In this document: one piece after another, positions 35,271 to 44,603 of the stretch | Position numbering within the stretch: the stretch's first letter is position 1 | How the letters are laid out: each line of letters opens with the position of its first letter | Origin: Streptomyces sp. HUAS CB01 | Lineage (GTDB): Bacteria > Actinomycetota > Actinomycetes > Streptomycetales > Streptomycetaceae | Reading direction: 5' to 3' | Assembly (NCBI RefSeq): GCF_030406905.1 | Contig: NZ_CP129137.1 | Location: 2,483,001 to 2,547,000, forward strand | Length of the DNA stretch: 64,000 bases | Translations under genes and position numbers: made by a program | The notes under the pieces: model-generated | What the model saw: the letters and a program-made list of their open reading frames with translations, nothing else | Databases searched by the model: none | Told to the model about the DNA's origin: nothing

Positions 35271-35681
35271 GTGGCGACGGCTGGACCCCCCGTGCGCGGC
35301 CGGTCGACCCGTCAGCGGGCCGCGGTCGCGGCGGCGCTGGACGAGGTGGACGAGTTCCGCAGTGCGCAGGAGCTGCACGACATGCTCAAGCACCGCGGCG
35401 ATTCGGTCGGCCTGACGACGGTCTACCGGACGCTGCAGTCGCTCGCCGATGCCGGCGAGGTCGATGTGCTGCGCACGAGTGACGGTGAGTCGGTGTACCG
35501 GCGTTGTGCGTCGGGTGAGCACCACCACCATCTGGTGTGCCGGGTGTGCGGCAAGGCGGTCGAGGTCGAGGGACCCGCGGTGGAGCAGTGGGCGGAGACG
35601 ATCGCGGCGCAGCACGGCTATGTGAACGTGGCGCACACGGTGGAGATCTTCGGTACGTGCGCGGAGTGCGCGAAGAAGTGA
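35271..35681 (+). CDS. zur: Zinc uptake regulator, Fur family
   Basis: A 136-residue repressor. The N-terminal winged helix (RSTRQRAAVAAALDEVDEFR, VGLTTVYRTLQSLADAGEVD) is followed by the metal domain with HHHHLVCRVCGKAVEVEG and the second zinc-cysteine pair FGTCAECAKK. It should repress znuACB when zinc is plentiful. GTG at 35271 has GGAGG 5 nt upstream. It follows znuB after 65 nt and is convergent with uppS across a strong terminator. Confidence 0.94.
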   Translation: MATAGPPVRGRSTRQRAAVAAALDEVDEFRSAQELHDMLKHRGDSVGLTTVYRTLQSLADAGEVDVLRTSDGESVYRRCASGEHHHHLVCRVCGKAVEVEGPAVEQWAETIAAQHGYVNVAHTVEIFGTCAECAKK

Positions 35682-35722
35682 CCCCGTGACCCCGTGACCA
35701 AGGGGTTGTGTCGGGGTGTGAG

Positions 35723-35754
35723 GGGCCCGCACCGGTTGCTGCCGGTGCGGGCCC
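35723..35754. terminator. Terminator between zur and uppS
   Basis: A 13-bp perfect stem (35723-35735 and 35742-35754, 6-nt loop) followed by TTT on the + strand. It ends zur and, on the other strand, uppS. Confidence 0.85.
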
Positions 35755-35793
35755 TTTCGTCGTGGGGTGCCGTCGGGTGCGGGCCCGGGCCGG

Positions 35794-36633
35794 CTACGCC
35801 TTGTCGAGTTCCTTCTCGATCCTGGCGAGTTCCTCGTTCGGGACGGCTCCGCCGAAGCGGCGGTCGCGCTGGGCGTACTCCAGGCAGGCGCGCCACAGGT
35901 CGCGGCGGTCGAAGTCGGGCCAGAGCACGTCCTGGAAGACCATTTCGGCGTAACTGCTCTGCCAGATGAGGTAGTTGGAGGTGCGCTGCTCGCCGCTGGG
36001 GCGGAGGAAGAGGTCGACGTCCGGCATGTCCGGGTAGTAGAGGTACTTCTGGAACGTCTTCTCGTTGACCTTGGAGGGGTCGAGCCGGCCGGCGGCGACG
36101 TCCTCGGCGATCTTCTTCGCGGCGTCGGCGATCTCGGCGCGCCCGCCGTAGTTGACGCAGAAGTACAGCGTCATGGCGTCGTTGGTCTTGGTCTGTTCCT
36201 GGGCGACCTGGAGTTCCTGGACGACGGACTTCCACATCTTGGGCATGCGGCCGACCCAGCGGATGCGGATGCCGAGTTCGTCCATCTCGTCGCGGCGGCG
36301 GCGGATCACGTCGCGGTTGAAGTTCATCAGGAAGCGCACCTCCTCCGGGGAGCGCTTCCAGTTCTCGGTGGAGAAGGCGTAGAGGGACAGGTTCTTGACG
36401 CCCATCTCCAGGCAGCCCTTGAGCACGTCGAGGACGACGCCCTCGCCGACCTTGTGGCCCTCGGTGCGCGGCAGTCCGCGTTCCTTGGCCCAGCGCCCGT
36501 TTCCGTCCATGACGACGGCGACGTGGTTCGGCACGAGTTCGCCGGGGATCCTCGGCGGTCGCGCTCCGGACGGGTGCGGCTCGGGGACCTTGTACTCGCG
36601 GCGGGAACGTCCCAGGATTCCGCGTCGTGCCAT
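35794..36633 (-). CDS. uppS: Isoprenyl transferase (cis-prenyl diphosphate synthase)
   Basis: A 279-residue enzyme condensing isopentenyl diphosphate into a polyprenyl lipid carrier for cell-wall assembly. The catalytic-aspartate motif is [36 protein letters not shown] and the C-terminal [20 protein letters not shown] complete the family pattern. ATG at 36633 starts 11 nt after recO ends; a GTG three codons upstream is possible. It forms an operon with recO. Confidence 0.95.
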   Translation of the reverse strand: MARRGILGRSRREYKVPEPHPSGARPPRIPGELVPNHVAVVMDGNGRWAKERGLPRTEGHKVGEGVVLDVLKGCLEMGVKNLSLYAFSTENWKRSPEEVRFLMNFNRDVIRRRRDEMDELGIRIRWVGRMPKMWKSVVQELQVAQEQTKTNDAMTLYFCVNYGGRAEIADAAKKIAEDVAAGRLDPSKVNEKTFQKYLYYPDMPDVDLFLRPSGEQRTSNYLIWQSSYAEMVFQDVLWPDFDRRDLWRACLEYAQRDRRFGGAVPNEELARIEKELDKA

Positions 36634-36644
36634 GGGGGTCACAC

Positions 36645-37406
36645 TCACTTCTTCTCGACGTGCTTCTCTACGTACCGCAGCGAGCGCAGGCCTCGCTCCA
36701 GGTGCCAGTGCAGGTAGGCGGACACCAGTCCGCTGCCCTCCCTGACGTGGCGTTCCTCGCACGCCTCCGCCGTGTCCCAGTCTCCGGTCAGCAGCGCGCT
36801 GAGCAGGCCGATCGCCTCAGCAGAGGGTACGACGCTGCCGGGGACCCGGCAGTCGGCGCATATGATCCCGCCGGCGGCGGCGGAGAAGAACCGGTTGGGC
36901 CCTGGCATGCCGCATCTCGCGCAGTCGGAGAACGACGGTGCGTAGCCGTTGACGGCGAGGGAGCGGAGCAGGAACGCGTCGAGGACGAGGTGCGGGGGGT
37001 GCTCGCCGCGGGAGAGGGCGCGGAGCCCGCCGACCAGCAGCAGGTACTGCTGGACGGACGGCTCGCCCTCGTGGTCGGTGAACCGTTCCGCGGTCTCCAG
37101 CATGGCGGTGCCGGAGGTGTAGCGGGCGTAGTCGGTGACGATGCCGCTGCCGTACGGGGCGATCGTCTCGCTCTGGGTGAACAGCGGCAGGCCGCGGCCG
37201 ACGAGGTCGCTGCCGCGGGCGAAGAACTGCACGTCGACGTGTGAGAAGGGTTCGAGGCGGGCGCCGAACTTCGATTTGGTGCGGCGCACTCCGCGGGCGA
37301 CGGCCCGGACCCGTCCGTGGCCGCGGGTGAGGATCGTGATGATGCGGTCCGCTTCGCCCAGCTTCTGGGTGCGCAGCACGATGCCGTCGTCGCGGAACAG
37401 GGTCAT
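36645..37406 (-). CDS. recO: DNA repair protein RecO
   Basis: A 253-residue recombination mediator. The N-terminal OB fold starts [20 protein letters not shown] and continues [20 protein letters not shown]. The zinc finger CARC-x14-CADC ([20 protein letters not shown]) is intact. RecO loads RecA onto SSB-coated DNA. ATG at 37406 is used. The downstream uppS is probably co-transcribed. Confidence 0.94.
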   Translation of the reverse strand: MTLFRDDGIVLRTQKLGEADRIITILTRGHGRVRAVARGVRRTKSKFGARLEPFSHVDVQFFARGSDLVGRGLPLFTQSETIAPYGSGIVTDYARYTSGTAMLETAERFTDHEGEPSVQQYLLLVGGLRALSRGEHPPHLVLDAFLLRSLAVNGYAPSFSDCARCGMPGPNRFFSAAAGGIICADCRVPGSVVPSAEAIGLLSALLTGDWDTAEACEERHVREGSGLVSAYLHWHLERGLRSLRYVEKHVEKK

Positions 37407-37475
37407 GGGGTCATTCTCTCGCACCGGCTCCGGGGGCGGCCGGGTGGCACCGGGGCGGGTCGGGTGGGGTCCGTC

Positions 37476-37808
37476 TCACACGTCGGCCTGGCGGAGTTCC
37501 TCGAGGAGTTCGTTCTGTCCGACGAGGAGTTCGGTGAGGATGCGGCGGGCGGCGCGCAGCAGTTCCGCGACGTCGCCGCCGGCGAGGGCGTAGCTGACGG
37601 TGGAGCCGTCGCGTATCGAGACGACGATTCCGGACCGGCGCAGGACCGCCAGCTGCTGGGAGAGGTTGGAGGGTTCGATCTCGATCGCCGTGAGCAGGTC
37701 GCGCACCGGCACCGGACCGTTCTGCAGGAGCTCCAGCACCCGGATGCGGACGGGGTGCCCGAGCATGCGGAAGAACTCCGCCTTGGCCTGGTACAGCGGT
37801 ACCTGCAT
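37476..37808 (-). CDS. ArsR/SmtB family transcriptional regulator
   Basis: A 110-residue winged-helix protein: YQAKAEFFRMLGHPVRIRVL, the recognition helix EIEPSNLSQQLAVLRRSGIV and the wing VSIRDGSTVSYALAGGD. No cysteines are present, so it is not a classical thiolate metal sensor. A short helical C-terminus (LLVGQNELLEELRQADV) completes it. Target genes are unknown; no transporter is adjacent. Confidence 0.87.
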   Translation of the reverse strand: MQVPLYQAKAEFFRMLGHPVRIRVLELLQNGPVPVRDLLTAIEIEPSNLSQQLAVLRRSGIVVSIRDGSTVSYALAGGDVAELLRAARRILTELLVGQNELLEELRQADV

Positions 37809-37954
37809 GTGATCGCTCCCGGTGACTCGACGATTACGGATCGATCCTCCCGTCTCCGGGTGCCCCCCTCCCAGAGGGTTGATCCCATCGGGATCTGGCG
37901 AATTGAAGAAATTTTCAACTCGTGGGCAGCCGGAGACGAGGGACCGTCACGGCG

Positions 37955-38329
37955 CTACAGCTCGAGGTCCGCCTCGATGCGCTTCAGCTGGTGGCGGGCC
38001 ATGGCCAGGTTGGCGTTGGCCTTGTCGAGGACGAGGTAGAGGAAGAGGCCGTTGCCACCGCGGCCCTTGAGGAGCCGGATGAGGTGGTACTGGGTGCCGA
38101 GGGTGATCAGGATGTCGTCGATGTCGTCGGTGAGTCCGAGGTGTTCCATCGTGCGGGTCTTGGCGCGGATCACGTCCGTGTTGCCGGCCGCCGCAACCGC
38201 CAGGTCGAGGTCCTTGCCGCCGCCCAGGGTGCCCAGAGCCATCCCGCTGGTGTAGTCCACGAGGGCCACCCCCAGCGCCCCCTCGATCGACGTCATGGAC
38301 TCTTTCAGGGAGGTCTCCACATTGGCCAT
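37955..38329 (-). CDS. Roadblock/LC7 domain protein
   Basis: A 124-residue MglB-like protein with TSIEGALGVALVDYTSGMAL and the C-terminal LGTQYHLIRLLKGRGGNGLF. Roadblock proteins form dimers that act on small GTPases. In Streptomyces they usually sit in conservons with a sensor kinase and a GTPase, but this one stands alone. ATG at 38329 is chosen, with GAGGAG 11 nt upstream; a GTG 12 nt earlier is possible. Confidence 0.87.
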   Translation of the reverse strand: MANVETSLKESMTSIEGALGVALVDYTSGMALGTLGGGKDLDLAVAAAGNTDVIRAKTRTMEHLGLTDDIDDILITLGTQYHLIRLLKGRGGNGLFLYLVLDKANANLAMARHQLKRIEADLEL

Positions 38330-38538
38330 CGCTGCGCTCACTCCTCATCAGTGCGTGCTGTCGGATGCCGGGTCCGCGCGGACGGGGCCGCCGCGGCCGA
38401 CATGTGACGAGGAGGCTACCCACGGTGAAGGTCTCGTGGAGGAGTAACGGCGGAATATGCCAACAGCAGTCCGGAAACGAACCGTTGCCCCTGGGATGCT
38501 CGCGCCGCCGGTGGGGGCTTTCCCGGGGCCCGCGAGGG

Positions 38539-38760
38539 CTACGGCACCTCGCCGCGGCTGCGGGCGTTCGCGTAGGCGGTCGCCGCGCTGAGGCGTTCCG
38601 CGGCGGTGGCGGGGCGCAGTTCCGCGACGCCGCAGTCCCATTCGCGTCCGCCGCCGACCGGCCCGAGGCGGACGCACGTCTCCGTGAGGGCGAGCACCCG
38701 TCCGACGCGGCCGGTGCCCGTGTCGACGACGTACGCCCCCAGGGGCGGCGGGGCCGTCAC
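38539..38760 (-). CDS. Small hypothetical protein, second of a pair
   Basis: A 73-residue protein starting TAPPPLGAYVVDTGTGRVGR with CVRLGPVGGGREWDCGVAEL, a compact beta-rich pattern like the small actinobacterial proteins encoded near XRE/DUF397 genes. The GTG start at 38760 overlaps the stop of the upstream gene as GTGA, so they are translationally coupled. Function unknown. Confidence 0.72.
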   Translation of the reverse strand: MTAPPPLGAYVVDTGTGRVGRVLALTETCVRLGPVGGGREWDCGVAELRPATAAERLSAATAYANARSRGEVP

Positions 38761-38972
38761 CGGCCCGTCCCCTCCGCCGGCAGGGCCGCGGTCATCCGTC
38801 GCACGGTCTCGACGCTGCAGCGGCCCAGTTCGACGAGGACCCCGTGCTCGTCCTCCGCGTACGACAGGGGGTCGATGCCCAGGGACGGCAGCGTCACTCC
38901 GGCGCGGGCGAGCGCGCCGCGCAGTTCCGCGATCGCCGCTTCGGCGTCGCCGAGACGGTCCATTTCTGTCAC
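38757..38972 (-). CDS. Small hypothetical protein, first of a pair
   Basis: A 71-residue acidic helical protein (MDRLGDAEAAIAELRGALAR, then GIDPLSYAEDEHGVLVELGR). GTG at 38972 is chosen because AGGAGAGG lies 7 nt upstream; ATG at 38993 is an in-frame alternative. It is coupled to the next small gene by a 4-nt overlap. I do not recognise a function. Confidence 0.7.
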   Translation of the reverse strand: MTEMDRLGDAEAAIAELRGALARAGVTLPSLGIDPLSYAEDEHGVLVELGRCSVETVRRMTAALPAEGTGR

Positions 38973-39490
38973 GGTTGTCCTCTCCTCGTGCATCCCGATG
39001 CCTTTCCTCTTTCCCCTCTCGAGTGTGAGGACACGGACGGGGAATCGGCAGACAAACGCGCGCCGCAACTGGGCGTAAGTACAGAGGAGTTAATTCATGG
39101 TCCATACAGGTACGGGGTGACGGGCCGGAGCGCGGCAGGACGTGGCGGTTCTCCGGTCCGGAATCGAGTGGAGAATCGCGGGGAGAGGACGCGTGGCGGG
39201 GCCGGGGCGTGGTGAAAGCGGGCGCCCGACATTCGCGGCGGGCGTCGGGCGCCGCGCCATTCGAACAGGCTATTCGGAAGCCCTCGGAGAATGTCGCGGG
39301 GCGGGTGCGGCGGTGCCTCATGAACGGCCGGTTCTCGGGGGCGGGTGCGGCGGGGCGGGGCCGATGCGCGGACCACCCTGGACGCCATGTCCACGGGACC
39401 TGCCCGACGCCGGGGTGCCCCGGGCGGTCGGGTCCGGGCCCGGCGGTCAGGTCTCGGGCCGGGCGGCCCGGGACCGTGCGTCCGGTGCGG
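38973..39490. other. Gene-free intergenic region
   Basis: About 520 nt between the small gene pair and the lipoprotein gene, both on the minus strand. Open frames here have poor codon bias. A tiny reading frame on the + strand (39097-39120, eight codons) follows AGAGGAG, but nothing downstream is on that strand. No hairpin of note. Confidence 0.55.
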
Positions 39491-40927
39491 TCAGGCCGCG
39501 AGGGTGCCCTTGCCGCTCGCGAGCGGCCATTCGCGGTGGAGGCTGCCCAGCGGGATCCGGTGCTGGAGGATCGGTGTACCGAAGATCGCCAGCTGGAGCT
39601 GGAGGTTCCCGCTGAGGTCGAAGCCGCCGTGGACGGCCCAGGTGCCGGTGACCGACGCGGTGCCGTCCGTGGCGGCGTCGGCGCGCGCCTGGGCCTCGGC
39701 GCGCAGGTAGGGGGCGAAGTCGGCGGTGAGGCCGACCATGCCGTACAGGCCGACGGAAGCCTCGGCGCCGAGGGTGGCCCTGGCCTGGCCCGCGGCGGTG
39801 ACGGTGGTGCGGACCGGGGTGCTCTTGACGTCGGAGGTGCTCACCGGTGTCCAGCCGTCCCCGGGGGCGTAGGCGCCGCCGACGCGGAAGTCGCCGCGTA
39901 CGTCCTGCTGGACGTCGAGGGTGATGCGGCCGTCGGCCTCGACCTGGAGGTAGCAGGTGAGGTCGAGGTTGACGACGACGGGGACGGGGCCGACCTGGAT
40001 CACCGGGTCGGCGTGGAGCTTGGCGAACGGGATGCGCTGGGTGGCCTTCGCGGAGGCGCGGCCCTTGAGGGCCCACTGGGCGGTCCAGTCGCCGGTCATG
40101 CCGAGGAACGCGGAGCCGGGTGCGGGGCGGCCGGCCTGTCCGTTGGCGCTGCCGTCGTAGGAGAACTCGACCTGGGGGGCGAGCTGGACGAAGCCGGAGA
40201 GGGAGGCGGCGGCGGAGACGGGGGCGTCGTCCGCGGTGGCCACGGCGGCGCCGACGTCGAGGCGGAGGCTGCCGAGGGGCAGTTTGCTGCCGTTGGGGCC
40301 GAAGGTGGCGCCTCCGGTGCGGGCCCAGGAGACCTTGACGCCCTTGACGAGGGGCTCGACGTCGACGGTGGACGGGTCGACGGGGACCTGTCCGTCGGCC
40401 TTGTCGTCGGCGAGGAGGGTGCTGAGGGTGGTGGGTGCGGTGCGGACCTCGGTGCCCCGGCCGGTGGTGCCGAGCACCTCGGTGACCTCGGCGAGGAGGC
40501 CGTCGGGGGCGCCGGGGGCGGGGGCGCTGGCGATGACGTCGCCGGTCTTGACGGGGGCGGCCGCGGTCGGGGCCGAGGTGGGTCCGGCGGTCGGGCTGCC
40601 GGAGCCGGGCGGGTTCGGGTCGCGGGGCGGGGTGGCTATGACGGCGCGTCGGGTGCGCTTGTCGTAGGCGGCGACCTTGAGCGCGCTCTCGGCCGCGCGG
40701 GTGGTGCCCTCGGTGGTGCGGCGGGCGACGGCGGTCGGGGTGGCTTCGCCGCGGGGGGCGGCTTCGACGTCGAGCTGCTCGGTTCCGTCACCCGCCGCGG
40801 CGGTCGCGGCGGGGGTGGGCCCGGCCTGGGGCCGGTCGGAGCTGTCGGGGCCGGCCGAGCATCCGCTCGCGGCGAGCGCGAGGGCGGTCAGGGCGGGGAC
40901 CAGGATTCTCCTGGTGGCATGGCGCAC
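39491..40927 (-). CDS. Large secreted lipoprotein of unknown function
   Basis: A 478-residue protein with a lipoprotein signal (ILVPALTALALAASGC, lipid-modified Cys near 23) and an Ala/Thr/Pro-rich linker to about residue 130. The globular part that follows is beta-rich, with LRLDVGAAVATADDAPV, VPVVVNLDLTCYLQVEADGR and a C-terminal ILQHRIPLGSLHREWPLA. The start is GTG at 40927 with GGAGG 8 nt upstream. No catalytic motif is recognised. It lies downstream of the membrane STAND ATPase gene on the same strand. Confidence 0.8.
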   Translation of the reverse strand: MRHATRRILVPALTALALAASGCSAGPDSSDRPQAGPTPAATAAAGDGTEQLDVEAAPRGEATPTAVARRTTEGTTRAAESALKVAAYDKRTRRAVIATPPRDPNPPGSGSPTAGPTSAPTAAAPVKTGDVIASAPAPGAPDGLLAEVTEVLGTTGRGTEVRTAPTTLSTLLADDKADGQVPVDPSTVDVEPLVKGVKVSWARTGGATFGPNGSKLPLGSLRLDVGAAVATADDAPVSAAASLSGFVQLAPQVEFSYDGSANGQAGRPAPGSAFLGMTGDWTAQWALKGRASAKATQRIPFAKLHADPVIQVGPVPVVVNLDLTCYLQVEADGRITLDVQQDVRGDFRVGGAYAPGDGWTPVSTSDVKSTPVRTTVTAAGQARATLGAEASVGLYGMVGLTADFAPYLRAEAQARADAATDGTASVTGTWAVHGGFDLSGNLQLQLAIFGTPILQHRIPLGSLHREWPLASGKGTLAA

Positions 40928-41123
40928 GGGGGTGTCCTCCGGCGGTGGAACGGTGAGGGGGGTGGGTGCCGCCACCCGCACTTACCGGCGAGTAACAGCG
41001 GGGGAATCATGGCATGCGCACCCCCCGCTCTCACAATCCCGATGCATCCAACACCCGTGCCCCGCAAGGTGGTTGAGCGTTCGACCAAAGCGGCGGTGTT
41101 TCCGCACGTCGCAACCGTCGTGC

Positions 41124-43454
41124 TCAGGTGCCGAGTTTGCGCCGGACCTCGGCCGCGCGGGCGTCGTCACCCAGCAGCCGGTGGGCGGCCGCGGCCCTGC
41201 GGTACTGCTCGTCGGCGCCCCACTGGTCGCCGTGCACGAGGAGGTTGTCGCCCACGGCCTCCGCGGCCGCCGCGATCCCCGCACCGAGACCCGCGCGTTC
41301 GAACGCCGCCAGCGCGGCCCGGTGCAGCTCCCCACCCGTGCCGTACGCACCGCGCAGCTCCTCCAGGCGCCCCAGCTCACGCAGGGTCCAGCCCTCCCCC
41401 ACCGTGAGGCCTTCGCGGCGGTAGAGGGCGAGAGCGGAACGCAGATGGCGCTCGGCGGGCACCAACCCGCCGGCCTGGGCGTAGGCCGTGCCGAGATCCC
41501 GCCGGGCGTCTGCGAGTTGCGCCGTGTCGCCGATGTGCCGGGCGTCGGCGGGTCCGGCCCGGTCGCCGGTGTGCCGGGCGTCGGCGGGTCCGGCCCGGTC
41601 GCCGGTGTGCCGGGCGAGCACGGGGAGCGCCCGCTCGAGGCAGTCGATCGCCTCGTCGGGGCGGCGCCGGTCCAGGTGGAGGGCTCCGAGGCTGCGCAGG
41701 ACCTCCGCCTCGCCCACGATGTCGTCCGCCTCCCGGCAGCCCTCCAGCGCGGTGCGCAGCTCCCGCAGCGCCTCCTCGTACCGGCCGGCGCCGCGCAGGA
41801 CGTCGCCCAGCAGCCGGCGGGTGGCGGTCTGTTCGGGCCGGGCGGCGGCGTGCCGCTGGAGGGCGGCCGCCATGCCCAGATGGTCCACGGCCCGGTCGAG
41901 CAGCCCTTCGTGCGCGTACGCGGAACCGAGGCCGCGCATGGCGTGCGCCGTCCAGCCCTGTTCGCCGGAGCGGCGGGCCGCGTCGAGGACGGCCGCCCAC
42001 ATGGCGATCCGGGGGGACTGCCCGGGCCGGCCCTCCAGCCAGGGGTCGGCGGCGAGGGCGAGTTCGTGGGCGTGGCGGTGGAGTCCTTCGCGTACGGCGG
42101 CACGGACGAGGTGGGGGACGGCGTGCTGTTCGGCGACGTCCCAGTCCCGGCCGCCGTGGGCGGAGGCGTCCGCGGCACAGGCGGCCAGGACCCGTTCGAG
42201 GACCGCCCGGCGGTCGGCGGGCGCCGTCTCGTGGTCGAGGCGCTCGGCGGCGAGCAGCCGGACCAGGTCGTGCAGCAGGTACGTGTCGGGACCCGCGGGC
42301 CGGGCGAGCTGGGCGTCCGCGAGCCGGTCGAGGCCGCTTCGGGTGCGGGTCATGTCGAGCGCCGCCGCGGCGGCGGCGATCCGCACGGTGACCGGGGCCG
42401 CCGGGCAGGCGCCGAGACCGCGCAGCAGCGCCCGGTCGTCGGCGCCGAGCGCTGCGTAGGCGGCTTCGAACGCGGCGCGGACGGCGACGCCGTCCGTGCG
42501 CAGATGGTGGAGACGGTCGCGTTCGGCGGCGAGTCGGCCCGCGAGGACCGATATCTGCCCGGTGGGCCGGGAGCGCGACGCGCCGGCCGCGATACGGACG
42601 GCGAGCGGCAGCAGTCCGCAGGCGTGGACGGCGGCCCGCGCCTGGTCGGGCTCGGCGGTGACGCGGTCGGGCCCGGCGACGGCGGTGAGAAGGGCGAGCG
42701 CGTCGGGCTCGGTGAGCGGGGCGAGCGGAACGGCGGCTGCCTCGGGCAGGTCCCGCAGGGCGGCCCGGCTGGTGATCAGGGTCAGGCAGTGCTCGCCGGC
42801 CGGCAGCAGGGCACGCGCCTGGTCGGCGTCCGCGGCGTCGTCGAGGAGCAGCAGGATCCGCCGGCCGGCGGTGCGGCCGCGGAAACGGGCGGCCAAAGCG
42901 GCGGCCGTGCCCGACTGTTCCTCGGCGGGAGCGCCGAGGGCGGCGAGGAGTCCGGCCAGGACGGCCGCGGGGGACGACGGTTCGCCGCGTCCGCCGCCGA
43001 GGTCGGCGTAGAGCCGTCCTCCGGGGAAGAGGGGCCGCAGTTCATGGGCGAGACGGACGGCGAGCGCCGACTTGCCGGTGCCGGGGGCGCCGGTCACGGC
43101 GATGGCGCGATGGCCGATGCGGACCAGGCGCAGGACCGCGTCCGTCTCGATGACGCGGCCGCTGAAGTGGTCGACGGGGGCGGGGAGTCCGGTCGGGTCC
43201 GGCGGGGCCGGGGCGGGGGCCGCGGGCGGCGGTGCGGTGGGGCGCCGCCGGGTTCGCACGCGGCGGACGGCGGTGTACGCGGCGCCCGCCGCCACGGCGG
43301 CCACGAGCGGCCAGACGAAGGGGGCGAGCGGGGCGAGCGGGCCGAGGACCGGAGGGAGGGTGCCGCAGGCCGCCGTGTGCAGGGCCAGGGCGAGCGGCAC
43401 CGCCAGCAGTGCCGATCCCGTGACCAGCACGGCAGTCGTCTGGGTACGCAGCAC
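41124..43454 (-). CDS. Membrane-anchored STAND NTPase with TPR repeats
   Basis: A 776-residue protein. Two N-terminal membrane segments (about 7-28 and 43-62) precede an AP-ATPase/NB-ARC-like domain: Walker A GAPGTGKS (122-129), Walker B RRILLLLDDAAD, sensor LTLITSRAAL and the GxP motif CGLLPLAVRIAAG. The C-terminal half is about seven TPR-like helical repeats. There is no DNA-binding domain, unlike AfsR/SARP relatives, so it may be a signalling scaffold at the membrane. A perfect 36-nt tandem duplication lies in the TPR region. The lipoprotein gene follows after 196 nt. Confidence 0.85.
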   Translation of the reverse strand: MLRTQTTAVLVTGSALLAVPLALALHTAACGTLPPVLGPLAPLAPFVWPLVAAVAAGAAYTAVRRVRTRRRPTAPPPAAPAPAPPDPTGLPAPVDHFSGRVIETDAVLRLVRIGHRAIAVTGAPGTGKSALAVRLAHELRPLFPGGRLYADLGGGRGEPSSPAAVLAGLLAALGAPAEEQSGTAAALAARFRGRTAGRRILLLLDDAADADQARALLPAGEHCLTLITSRAALRDLPEAAAVPLAPLTEPDALALLTAVAGPDRVTAEPDQARAAVHACGLLPLAVRIAAGASRSRPTGQISVLAGRLAAERDRLHHLRTDGVAVRAAFEAAYAALGADDRALLRGLGACPAAPVTVRIAAAAAALDMTRTRSGLDRLADAQLARPAGPDTYLLHDLVRLLAAERLDHETAPADRRAVLERVLAACAADASAHGGRDWDVAEQHAVPHLVRAAVREGLHRHAHELALAADPWLEGRPGQSPRIAMWAAVLDAARRSGEQGWTAHAMRGLGSAYAHEGLLDRAVDHLGMAAALQRHAAARPEQTATRRLLGDVLRGAGRYEEALRELRTALEGCREADDIVGEAEVLRSLGALHLDRRRPDEAIDCLERALPVLARHTGDRAGPADARHTGDRAGPADARHIGDTAQLADARRDLGTAYAQAGGLVPAERHLRSALALYRREGLTVGEGWTLRELGRLEELRGAYGTGGELHRAALAAFERAGLGAGIAAAAEAVGDNLLVHGDQWGADEQYRRAAAAHRLLGDDARAAEVRRKLGT
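41535..41606 (-). repeat. Perfect 36-nt tandem duplication inside the STAND gene
   Basis: Unit 41535-41570 is repeated at 41571-41606 without mismatch and followed by 10 nt of a third copy. It encodes two ARHTGDRAGPAD repeats in a linker between TPR helices and keeps the frame. Confidence 0.9.
41934..41979 (-). repeat. Dispersed 46-nt repeat, copy inside the STAND gene
   Basis: Matches 49974-50019 in 45 of 46 positions, same orientation. Here it encodes RRSGEQGWTAHAM in the TPR region. Confidence 0.9.
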
Positions 43455-43613
43455 TGTCCCCCCGTCCCGGTCCCGGTTTCCCGTCCCGTCCTGCCCTGCC
43501 CGGCGCCCTGGTCCGTGCCCACGCCGTGCGCGTTCGTCACATTCTGGCCCCGTCCGCGTCCGATGCGCCTGATCGTGACGGGGTTTTCGGGGATCCGTGC
43601 GGCGGACGGGGCG

Positions 43614-44603
43614 TCAGCCGAGGACGTCCGCGAGCAGTTCGGCGGTCCGGGCGACGAGGGCGTTGTCACCGGCGGCTTCGGGGTGCTGCCTGGTCGTCAG
43701 GACCGCCAGGACGACGGGGGTGCCGTCGGGGGCCCAGGCGACGCCGACGTCGTTGTTGGTGCCGTACTCGCCGGCGCCGGTCTTGTCCGCGAGGGTCCAG
43801 TCGTCGGGGAGCCCGGCGCGAAAGCGCTCCGTGCTGGTGGTGTTGTTCAGCATCCAGCCGGTCAGCCGCTGCCGGTCGGGGCGGGAGAGCGCGTCGCCGA
43901 GGACGAGTCGGGTGTAGGTGTGTGCGATGTGGCGCGGGTCGGTGGTGTCCTCTGCGCGCCAGGGCTCTGCCGAGTTCAGCCGGGGTTCCCACCGGTCCAG
44001 CCGGGTGACGCCGTCGCCGACGGAGCGGCAGAAGCGGGTGACGGCGGTCGGGCCGCCGAGTTCGCGCAGGAGGAGGTTGGCCGCGGCGTTGTCGCTGTAG
44101 CGGATGGTGGCATCGCAGAGTTCGGCCACCGTCATACCGTTGGCGAGGTTCTCCTCGCGGCCGGTGATGACGGCGTATCCCGACTCCTCCGTGTCCTTCT
44201 CGGTGTAGTGGATCCGCTGGGCGAGGAACTCGCCCTTGCGGTCGAGGTCCCTGAGGACGGCCGCGACGGCGAGGGTCTTGAACACCGAGCACATGGGGAA
44301 GAGTTCGCCGGCACGGTGCGAAACGGTCCGGCCCGTCCTCATGTTGCGGGCGAACACGCCGAGTCGGGCGGAGTGCGTCCGCTCGAGCTCGCGCAGGCTG
44401 CGGGAGATGCCGTGCTCCGGACGGGTGGTGCCTCCGGGGCCGCCGTCGCCGTGCGCACCTGCGCCCGGTGCCCCGGCGGGTGGCCCGTCGCCGCGCCGCG
44501 CCGGGGTCGCCACCGCGCTCGACGACATGCCCGCGGCCAGCGCGGCCCCCGCTCCGGCGGCCAGCAGTGTGCGACGGGTCCGGTGTGCTCGTGACGATTC
44601 CAA
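43614..44603 (-). CDS. Class A beta-lactamase
   Basis: A 329-residue serine beta-lactamase. The N-terminus is a Tat-like signal (RAHRTRRTLLAAGAGAALAA) followed by a Gly/Pro-rich linker. The active-site motifs are S106-x-x-K109 (MCSVFKT), SDN in RYSDNAAANLLLRELGG, the omega-loop E in DRWEPRLNSAEPWR and KTG in LADKTGAGEYGTNND. The start codon is TTG at 44603, the best available after AAGGGA. It hydrolyses beta-lactams outside the membrane. The upstream gap is full of repeats. Confidence 0.92.
   Translation of the reverse strand: MESSRAHRTRRTLLAAGAGAALAAGMSSSAVATPARRGDGPPAGAPGAGAHGDGGPGGTTRPEHGISRSLRELERTHSARLGVFARNMRTGRTVSHRAGELFPMCSVFKTLAVAAVLRDLDRKGEFLAQRIHYTEKDTEESGYAVITGREENLANGMTVAELCDATIRYSDNAAANLLLRELGGPTAVTRFCRSVGDGVTRLDRWEPRLNSAEPWRAEDTTDPRHIAHTYTRLVLGDALSRPDRQRLTGWMLNNTTSTERFRAGLPDDWTLADKTGAGEYGTNNDVGVAWAPDGTPVVLAVLTTRQHPEAAGDNALVARTAELLADVLG

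Noticed and set aside
39097..39120. Eight-codon leader-like frame after AGAGGAG on the + strand
   Set aside because: No gene follows on that strand, and the sequence has no codon bias for any amino acid.
40677..44594. A very long + strand reading frame (1305 codons)
   Set aside because: It is antisense to the STAND NTPase and beta-lactamase genes, both of which have clear motifs; its codon use is a by-product of high GC.
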